Shown piece by piece: positions 42,347 through 47,566 of a DNA stretch of 47,566 nt. The stretch comes from Bacillus sp. 103mf (GTDB lineage: Bacteria; Bacillota; Bacilli; Bacillales; Bacillaceae_G). Each line of letters begins with the position of its first letter. Positions within the stretch are counted from its first letter, which is position 1. The stretch is from NCBI RefSeq assembly GCF_900116295.1, contig NZ_FPAF01000023.1:1-47566 (forward strand), read 5' to 3'. A program made the position numbers and the translations under genes. The notes beneath the pieces were generated by a model, which saw only the letters and a list, made by a program, of their open reading frames with translations, searched no databases and was not told the DNA's origin.

Positions 42347-44782
42347 TTATTTTACCTTTTCTGCACTGCGAATGACAAATGATTCCCCTTCTGTATCAAA
42401 AACAACTTTTTGACCTTTCTCAACAACTCCTTTAAGAAGCTCTTCCGATAATCGATCTTCAACATGTTTTTGAATCGCACGACGCAGTGGACGTGCCCCA
42501 TACTCAGGATCAAATCCTTTATCAGCAATCGCTTCAATTGCCGCACCTGTTAACTCTAAATCAATCTCTTGTTCTCTTAAACGTTTAACTAACTGTTCTA
42601 CCATAAGAGTAACAATTTCTTTAATATGTTTCTTCTCTAATGTATGGAAAACAATAATTTCATCAATACGGTTTAAAAACTCAGGGCGGAATGCTTTTTT
42701 CAACTCATCCATTACTTTACCCTTCATATCTGCATAATCACGACTTTCATCTTGTACATTAAATCCAAGATGTTTATTTCGCTTTAATGCATCTGCACCG
42801 ACGTTAGAAGTCATAATCACAATTGTATTACGAAAATCGACTGTACGGCCTTTTGAATCGGTTAAACGACCATCTTCTAGTACTTGCAGTAAAATATTGA
42901 ATACATCTGGATGCGCTTTTTCTACCTCGTCAAGTAAGACAACAGAATATGGCTTTCGACGAACCTTTTCTGTTAATTGGCCACCTTCTTCATATCCAAC
43001 ATATCCTGGAGGAGAACCAACTAAACGAGAAGTAGAGTGTTTCTCCATGTACTCCGACATGTCAATACGAATCATTGCATCCTCATCACCAAACATAGAT
43101 TCCGCTAACGCACGGGCAAGTTCTGTTTTACCAACACCAGTTGGTCCTAAGAAAATAAAAGAACCGATTGGACGTTTTGGATCTTTTAAGCCTGCTCTTG
43201 CACGGCGAACTGCTTTCGCAACCGCAACTACAGCTTCATCCTGTCCGATTAAACGATCATGTAGAATATTTTCTAAGTTCAATAGTTTGTCTGTTTCTGT
43301 TTGAGCTAGCTTAGAAACTGGAATTCGAGTCCACGTTGAAACAACATTTGCAATATCTTCTACTGTTACTTCTGAGTTCTCTTTACCTTGCTGCTCTTTC
43401 CATTGACGCTTCGTATCCTCTAATTTCTCACGTAGGCGTTGTTCCATATCGCGTAAAGAAGCCGCTTTCTCAAATTCCTGACTTTGCACCGCTGCATCTT
43501 TTTCTTTTCTTACTTCCTCTAAATTCAATTCAAGTTCTTTTAAATTTGGTGGTGTTGTATAAGAACGTAAACGAACCTTCGAAGCTGCTTCATCAATTAA
43601 ATCAATTGCTTTATCAGGTAGGAAACGATCTGTAATGTAACGATCAGATAATTTTACAGCTGCATCAATCGCGTCATCTGAGATAGAAACGCGATGATGC
43701 GCTTCATAACGGTCACGTAATCCTTTTAAAATTTGGATTGATTCCTCTAGACTTGGTTCATCAACGTGGATTGGTTGAAAACGTCGCTCTAATGCAGCAT
43801 CTTTTTCAATATATTTACGATACTCATCTAGCGTTGTTGCTCCAATACATTGCAGTTCCCCGCGTGCTAATGATGGTTTTAAAATATTTGATGCATCAAT
43901 TGCTCCTTCTGCACCACCCGCACCTATTAATGTATGAAGCTCATCAATGAATAAAATAATATTACCCGCTTGACGAATTTCATCCATAACTTTCTTTAAG
44001 CGGTCTTCAAACTCACCGCGATATTTCGTACCAGCAACTACAGTTCCCATATCTAATGTCATAACACGCTTATCACGTAAAGTTTCCGGAACTTCATTGT
44101 TTACAATTTGTTGTGCTAATCCTTCAGCAATCGCCGTTTTACCAACACCAGGTTCTCCGATTAATACAGGATTATTTTTTGTTCTTCTACTTAACACTTC
44201 AATTACACGTTGAATCTCTTTACTGCGGCCAATCACTGGATCTAAACGACCTTCACGAGCTACAACTGTTAAATCGCGAGCTAAACTATCAAGTGTCGGT
44301 GTACTTGCATTAGCAGAACCACCACCTTGATGACCAGACGCAGTCTCATTACTACCAAGAAGCTGCAGTACTTGTTGGCGTGCTTTATTTAAACTTACAC
44401 CTAAATTATTTAAAACACGGGCTGCAACCCCTTCTCCTTCTCGAATAAGACCGAGTAAAATATGCTCCGTTCCCACGTAAGAATGACCTAGTTTACGTGC
44501 TTCATCCATGGACAACTCTATCACTTTTTTTGCACGTGGCGTATAGTGAACTGTTTGAGACATCTCTGTACCACGCCCAATTAACGCCTCTACTTCCTTT
44601 TGAACTTTCTCCGGGCTTAATCCAAGTGCGACCAATGCTTTCGCAGCAATTCCTTCTCCTTCTCGTACAAGACCGAGTAAAATATGCTCTGTACCGATAT
44701 TATTATGACCAATGCGAATTGCTTCTTCTTGGGATAACGCTAATACTTTTTGTGCTCGCTCTGTAAATCTTCCAAACATCAT
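42347..44782 (-). CDS. clpC: ATP-dependent Clp protease ATP-binding subunit ClpC
   Basis: ClpC is a Hsp100 unfoldase that feeds ClpP and recognises arginine-phosphorylated proteins. The 811-residue product starts [20 protein letters not shown]. It has two Clp_N repeats (about 3-145), D1 with Walker A 'GEPGVGKT' near 205-212, a UVR/M-domain coiled coil (about 410-460), and D2 with 'GPTGVGKT' near 540. The frame extends 36 codons into mcsB, but ATG at 44782 follows GGAG. It is last in the CtsR operon, 13 bases after mcsB. Confidence 0.98.
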   Translation of the reverse strand: MMFGRFTERAQKVLALSQEEAIRIGHNNIGTEHILLGLVREGEGIAAKALVALGLSPEKVQKEVEALIGRGTEMSQTVHYTPRAKKVIELSMDEARKLGHSYVGTEHILLGLIREGEGVAARVLNNLGVSLNKARQQVLQLLGSNETASGHQGGGSANASTPTLDSLARDLTVVAREGRLDPVIGRSKEIQRVIEVLSRRTKNNPVLIGEPGVGKTAIAEGLAQQIVNNEVPETLRDKRVMTLDMGTVVAGTKYRGEFEDRLKKVMDEIRQAGNIILFIDELHTLIGAGGAEGAIDASNILKPSLARGELQCIGATTLDEYRKYIEKDAALERRFQPIHVDEPSLEESIQILKGLRDRYEAHHRVSISDDAIDAAVKLSDRYITDRFLPDKAIDLIDEAASKVRLRSYTTPPNLKELELNLEEVRKEKDAAVQSQEFEKAASLRDMEQRLREKLEDTKRQWKEQQGKENSEVTVEDIANVVSTWTRIPVSKLAQTETDKLLNLENILHDRLIGQDEAVVAVAKAVRRARAGLKDPKRPIGSFIFLGPTGVGKTELARALAESMFGDEDAMIRIDMSEYMEKHSTSRLVGSPPGYVGYEEGGQLTEKVRRKPYSVVLLDEVEKAHPDVFNILLQVLEDGRLTDSKGRTVDFRNTIVIMTSNVGADALKRNKHLGFNVQDESRDYADMKGKVMDELKKAFRPEFLNRIDEIIVFHTLEKKHIKEIVTLMVEQLVKRLREQEIDLELTGAAIEAIADKGFDPEYGARPLRRAIQKHVEDRLSEELLKGVVEKGQKVVFDTEGESFVIRSAEKVK

Positions 44783-44795
44783 ATAAATCACACTC

Positions 44796-45869
44796 CTACT
44801 TCGCTCGATTTTGTTCAATTTGCAATCTTTCACGAATAAGTGCTGCTCTGCGGTAATCTCTTTCATCAGGTTGCAATGGACCACCAGCATATTGCTGCAA
44901 AATTCCCGGCTGTGTAAGTACCATTAACTCTGTTAAAATATTTCTGGATATATTTTCGATATAGCCAAGATCAATACCAAGTCGCACATCCGATAAACAT
45001 GTTGCAGCCTCAGCAGATTCAATTAAGCGGCTATTTGCCAATACACCATAAGAACGATATACCTTATCCTCAAGCTCTACGCCTGAATTTTTCATGATAG
45101 ATTCCCTCGCTGTTCGCTCTTGTTGAATAAGTTGCTGAACAACACTTTTTAAATCTTCTACAATATCTTCTTCAGGTTTTCCTAACGTCATTTGATTCGA
45201 AAGTTGAAATATATTTCCTAGCGCTTCACTACCTTCACCATATATCCCTCTTACCACTAAACCAAGTTGATTAATTGCTTGAACGATACGATTCATTTGT
45301 CCTGTCAACACAAGAGCAGGCAAATGTATCATCACTGAAGCTCGTAAACCCGTTCCTATATTTGTAGGACAACTCGTTAAATAACCAACTTGTTCATCAA
45401 ATGCGTATTCAACCTGACTTTCTATCCAATCATCAATTCGATTTGCACTATGCAGCGCTTCTGATAATTGTAATCCCGGAAATAAACATTGAATTCGAAT
45501 ATGATCTTCTTCATTAAGCATAATGCTTACTTGTTCATTCTCAGATAATAAACAAGCACCATATTCTGTTCCCACTAAATCTGGACTTACAAGGTGCTTT
45601 TCTACTAATACTCTGCGCTGCAGCGGCTGAATGCTATTCATTTGTAAAAGTTCAAATATCCCAAAAGGTTCGACCGTTTGATTAGCAAACCTTTCTTGAA
45701 ATACTTTAATCATTTGCTCTGCTTCTTCATTTGTTAACATAGTCGGGAATTGGTAATCTCGTAAATTCCGAGCCAATCGAACGCGACTGCTTAAAACAAT
45801 ATCGGAATCAGGACCATCTTCCCTCATCCACGGGCTAATTGCTTCGCTCATAATACGATCGAGTGACAT
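44796..45869 (-). CDS. mcsB: Protein-arginine kinase McsB
   Basis: McsB phosphorylates arginines, tagging proteins such as CtsR for ClpCP. The 357-residue product is a phosphagen-kinase homologue; '[20 protein letters not shown]' (about 21-40) holds the nucleotide-binding arginines, and '[20 protein letters not shown]' is the catalytic cysteine-containing signature (C near 167). The chosen ATG (MSLDRIM) is four bases after the mcsA stop, behind GAGGGGG; a nine-codon extension overlapping mcsA is less likely. It needs McsA for full activity. Confidence 0.96.
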   Translation of the reverse strand: MSLDRIMSEAISPWMREDGPDSDIVLSSRVRLARNLRDYQFPTMLTNEEAEQMIKVFQERFANQTVEPFGIFELLQMNSIQPLQRRVLVEKHLVSPDLVGTEYGACLLSENEQVSIMLNEEDHIRIQCLFPGLQLSEALHSANRIDDWIESQVEYAFDEQVGYLTSCPTNIGTGLRASVMIHLPALVLTGQMNRIVQAINQLGLVVRGIYGEGSEALGNIFQLSNQMTLGKPEEDIVEDLKSVVQQLIQQERTARESIMKNSGVELEDKVYRSYGVLANSRLIESAEAATCLSDVRLGIDLGYIENISRNILTELMVLTQPGILQQYAGGPLQPDERDYRRAALIRERLQIEQNRAK

Positions 45870-45873
45870 AGAA

Positions 45874-46422
45874 CTATTCCCCCTCTCTATGCTCACGAAG
45901 CTGATTTTCTAAGCTGCGAATTTTATCGCGTAATTCTGCAGCCTGTTCAAACTCTTCTTGTTGTATGCATTCCTGCAATTTTAGTTTTAACTCATCTAAT
46001 TCTTTTTTCAGATGAATATTTCCTCCTATACGGTTAGGAATTTTCCCATTGTGACTTGTATGCCCGCCATGAAGCCGCTTTAGCATCGGTTGTAATTGTT
46101 CTTTAAATGTTTCATAACAAGAAGAGCAACCAAATCTACCGGCCTTTGCAAATTGCGAATACGTCATATTACATTTCGAACATTGCAAAGGATCCGTATT
46201 CGAAAAGCCATTTGTTTTTTTCTCAAGCGTAGGTTGTTCAACATGCAGTAAACCTGCTAATAAATTATGAAATGAAAAACTGGACTTGTTTGATTGAAAG
46301 AAAGACGTATATTCATTTTCTTGTGCACACTGCTCACAAAGATGAATCTCCGTCTTTTCTCCATTCATTACTTTTGTAAAATGTAGCGTTGCTGATCGTG
46401 AATTACAGTTTTGACAAATCAA
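45874..46422 (-). CDS. mcsA: McsA, activator of the McsB arginine kinase
   Basis: McsA binds McsB and CtsR and stimulates arginine phosphorylation under stress. The 182-residue product has four CXXC pairs, 'CQNC' at 3-6, 'CEQC' near 29-32, 'CSKC' near 81-84 and 'CSSC' near 98-101, for zinc, and a C-terminal UVR motif '[20 protein letters not shown]' (about 152-171). The start codon is TTG behind GGTGGGG. It follows ctsR after a 96-base gap containing two hairpins and is followed closely by mcsB. Confidence 0.95.
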   Translation of the reverse strand: MICQNCNSRSATLHFTKVMNGEKTEIHLCEQCAQENEYTSFFQSNKSSFSFHNLLAGLLHVEQPTLEKKTNGFSNTDPLQCSKCNMTYSQFAKAGRFGCSSCYETFKEQLQPMLKRLHGGHTSHNGKIPNRIGGNIHLKKELDELKLKLQECIQQEEFEQAAELRDKIRSLENQLREHREGE

Positions 46423-46446
46423 CGTATTTCCCCACCTTTACAATAG

Positions 46447-46511
46447 GAACGAATTATGAATTTATAACCTTATTCGTTCAACTAACCTTTAGGAGATAGA
46501 TCATTCCTAAA
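46447..46511 (-). promoter_or_regulatory. Two hairpins between ctsR and mcsA
   Basis: Two perfect inverted repeats fill the ctsR-mcsA gap: TTTAGGA with TCCTAAA (46488-46494 and 46505-46511, 10-base loop) and GAACGAAT with ATTCGTTC (46447-46454 and 46472-46479, 17-base loop). Neither is followed by a U-run on the transcribed strand. They may tune or process the operon mRNA between the repressor gene and its regulated partners. Confidence 0.5.
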
Positions 46512-46518
46512 AGAAGTT

Positions 46519-46980
46519 TTACTTATACTTCAGTGTTCTAAGCATTGCTCGAAGCATACGTGCTCGCAATTCATCTCGAAGTGGTAAGTCTGTTAGTAGT
46601 ACAGATCGATCTATCACACTAAACATGAGCTTTGCTTCCCTGCTTGTAACAATGCCTTCTTCAGCTAAACGCCTTATTATACTCTCAGCGCTCGACTGTG
46701 CAATACTATACTGAATCATTTGTAACATTTGATCAATAATGTCTATATCATCATGCAATTTGACTTTTATAATGCGAATGTAACCTCCGCCACCACGTTT
46801 ACTTTCCACTACAAATCCTCTTTCTAGCGTAAAACGAGTATTAATAACGTAGTTAATTTGAGATGGCACGCAATCAAACTTATCAGCAATTTCGCTTCTT
46901 TTAATTTCAATTGCATTATTATTACTTAAGTCAATAACTTGCTTTAGATATTGTTCAATAATATCAGATATATTTCTCAT
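46519..46980 (-). CDS. ctsR: Transcriptional repressor CtsR
   Basis: CtsR is the class III heat-shock repressor that controls the clp genes and its own operon. The 153-residue product has an N-terminal winged helix 'AIEIKRSEIADKFDCVPSQI' (23-42) and the wing glycine loop 'RGGGGYIRI' (62-70), whose glycines serve as the thermosensor. The C-terminal domain (about 75-150) dimerises and carries arginines that McsB can phosphorylate. ATG follows GGTGGAGG, just 21 bases below its own operator. Length matches Bacillus CtsR. Confidence 0.98.
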   Translation of the reverse strand: MRNISDIIEQYLKQVIDLSNNNAIEIKRSEIADKFDCVPSQINYVINTRFTLERGFVVESKRGGGGYIRIIKVKLHDDIDIIDQMLQMIQYSIAQSSAESIIRRLAEEGIVTSREAKLMFSVIDRSVLLTDLPLRDELRARMLRAMLRTLKYK

Positions 46981-47001
46981 TTATCCTCCACCTTTATTGA
47001 C

Positions 47002-47018
47002 TTTGACTATCTTTGACT
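47002..47018 (-). promoter_or_regulatory. CtsR operator
   Basis: The minus strand reads AGTCAAA-GAT-AGTCAAA, a perfect match to the CtsR heptad-repeat consensus RGTCAAANANRGTCAAA as I know it. A further partial AGTCAAT follows immediately downstream (47001-46995). It lies between the -10 and the ctsR start, so bound CtsR would block initiation at the promoter. Confidence 0.95.
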
Positions 47019-47021
47019 TTA

Positions 47022-47049
47022 ATTATATACGTATTAAAAAATTTTGCAA
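47022..47049 (-). promoter_or_regulatory. ctsR operon promoter
   Basis: On the minus strand TTGCAA (47049-47044), a 16-bp spacer and a perfect TATAAT (47027-47022), directly upstream of the CtsR operator. A sigma-B promoter, known for this operon in B. subtilis, was not recognised here. Confidence 0.8.
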
Positions 47050-47142
47050 CTCTTTTGCTTCCTTCCCTATCCTATCCATATTTTCTCACGTTTAATCAGC
47101 TGTTCTTTATTTTATGAATAAAGAATGTAAAGTTTCCTAATT

Positions 47143-47228
47143 ATAAAACGAAACTTCCACTGGAACTGGACAATACTCCCTCTCAATCTTAAGGTGGGGG
47201 TCTTACTGCCCGCAAATAGCGGGATAAA
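47143..47228. repeat. TTTAT-bounded interspersed repeat, copy B (bcr-like)
   Basis: This 86-base element, in the opposite orientation to copy A, has ATAAA/TTTAT at both ends, a CCCGC-tattt-GCGGG hairpin with GGGCAGTAAGAC next to it, and GGAAGTTTCG at the other end. It lies between ctsR and the rRNA operon terminator. It is about 20 bases shorter than copy A and has a different middle, so the two are diverged relatives. Confidence 0.7.
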
Positions 47229-47264
47229 AAACACAAAAAAAGACGAGTCCATTGACTCGTCTTT
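47229..47264 (-). terminator. rRNA operon terminator
   Basis: On the minus strand an 11-pair stem, AAGACGAGTC with GACTCGTCTT (47264-47239) around a four-base loop, is followed by TTTTTTGTGTTTTTT. It lies six bases after 5S rRNA and ends the rrn operon. Confidence 0.95.
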
Positions 47265-47269
47265 CGTTT

Positions 47270-47385
47270 GCCTGGCAACGTCCTACTCTCACAGGGACAA
47301 AGTCCCAACTACCATCGGCGCTAGAGAGCTTAACTTCCGTGTTCGGTATGGGAACGGGTGTGACCTCTCTGCCATCATTACCAGA
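47270..47385 (-). rRNA. rrf: 5S ribosomal RNA
   Basis: The 116-base minus-strand sequence runs from TCTGGTAATGATGGCAGAGA to CGTTGCCAGGC, with the standard 5S elements 'CACACCCGTTCCCATACCGA' and 'GTAGGACGTTGCC'. The ends pair (CTGG with CCAG), as expected for helix I. It binds L5, L18 and L25-type proteins in the 50S subunit; L5 and L18 are encoded in this window. It follows 23S rRNA after about 50 bases that include a small GAAGG/CCTTC hairpin. Confidence 0.97.
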
Positions 47386-47436
47386 CTTATGAAGGTATAT
47401 TCCTTCAAAACTAGATAACATTTGCTTCATATTATA

Positions 47437-47566
47437 TGGTTAAGTCCTCGATCTATTAGTATTCGTCAGCTCCACGTGTCACCACGCTTCCACCTCGAAC
47501 CTATCAACCTGATCATCTTTCAGGGATCTTACTAGCTTAACGCTATGGGAAATCTCATCTTGAGGG
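47437..47566 (-). rRNA. rrl: 23S ribosomal RNA, 3' end (partial)
   Basis: The minus strand reads the last 130 or so bases of 23S rRNA, entering at the window edge and ending 'GATCGAGGACTTAACCA', the standard Bacillus 3' terminus whose ACTTAACC pairs with the 5' end. The exact mature end is uncertain by a few bases. No tRNA gene lies between it, 5S and the terminator. Confidence 0.95.

Noticed and set aside
44783-44890. N-terminal extension of ClpC by 36 codons
   Set aside because: It overlaps mcsB and has no family similarity; MMFGRFTER at 44782 has a Shine-Dalgarno and gives the normal 811 residues.
47103-47125. Inverted repeat TTCTTTATT/AATAAAGAA upstream of ctsR
   Set aside because: AT-only nine-bp repeat of a kind expected by chance here; no U-run and no promoter overlap to give it meaning.
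47194-47430. Open frames on both strands over the 5S rRNA region
   Set aside because: The sequence is clearly 5S rRNA, its terminator and a repeat; the frames are chance.

Overview
The window is a chromosomal housekeeping segment of a Bacillus cereus group firmicute, read backwards: every credible gene lies on the minus strand, so transcription runs from high to low coordinates. The gene order is the classic Bacillus order from an rRNA operon through the clpC operon to the S10/spc/alpha ribosomal cluster. Evidence for the group is protein identity as I remember it, the AT-rich composition, and interspersed repeats flanked by TTTAT that resemble the B. cereus group bcr repeats. I cannot name the species.

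In transcription order: (1) 47566-47229, the 3' end of a 23S rRNA gene, 5S rRNA and the operon terminator. (2) 47049-42302, the CtsR-controlled heat-shock and protein-arginine-phosphorylation operon ctsR-mcsA-mcsB-clpC, with a textbook CtsR operator. (3) 42252-37573, radA, disA (c-di-AMP synthesis), yacL, ispD and ispF (MEP isoprenoid pathway), with a structured repeat between ispD and ispF. (4) 37007-30719, gltX, then a cysteine T-box controlling cysE-cysS-mrnC-rlmB-rae1, then sigH. (5) 30384-26056, rpmG-secE-nusG, rplK-rplA, rplJ-rplL with an L10 autoregulatory leader, and ybxB. (6) 25766-18587, rpoB-rpoC. (7) 18545-13681, the str operon rpsL-rpsG-fusA-tuf. (8) 13656-1, the S10-spc-alpha cluster from three tandem promoters: 28 genes from rpsJ to rpsK including secY, adk, map and infA. 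The rpoA Shine-Dalgarno sits at the window edge.

Together the genes supply ribosomal proteins, transcription and translation factors, membrane insertion (SecY/SecE), the stationary-phase sigma factor, and stress proteolysis. Regulation visible in the DNA includes the CtsR operator, the T-box, the L10 leader attenuator, many sigma-A-type promoters with 16-18 bp spacers, and a dozen or so terminators or hairpins. Nine genes start with TTG or GTG, each behind a Shine-Dalgarno; longer in-frame extensions were trimmed where a better-placed start exists.

I found no unknown multi-gene system, phage, transposase gene or CRISPR array. The most interesting material is non-coding: a roughly 260-nt multi-hairpin str-operon leader between rpoC and rpsL, where I would expect an L7Ae-family gene; a hairpin placed exactly between the nusG Shine-Dalgarno and its AUG; a palindrome inside the rplJ promoter spacer; hairpins between rplB and rpsS and between ctsR and mcsA; and two diverged copies of a TTTAT-bounded repeat.
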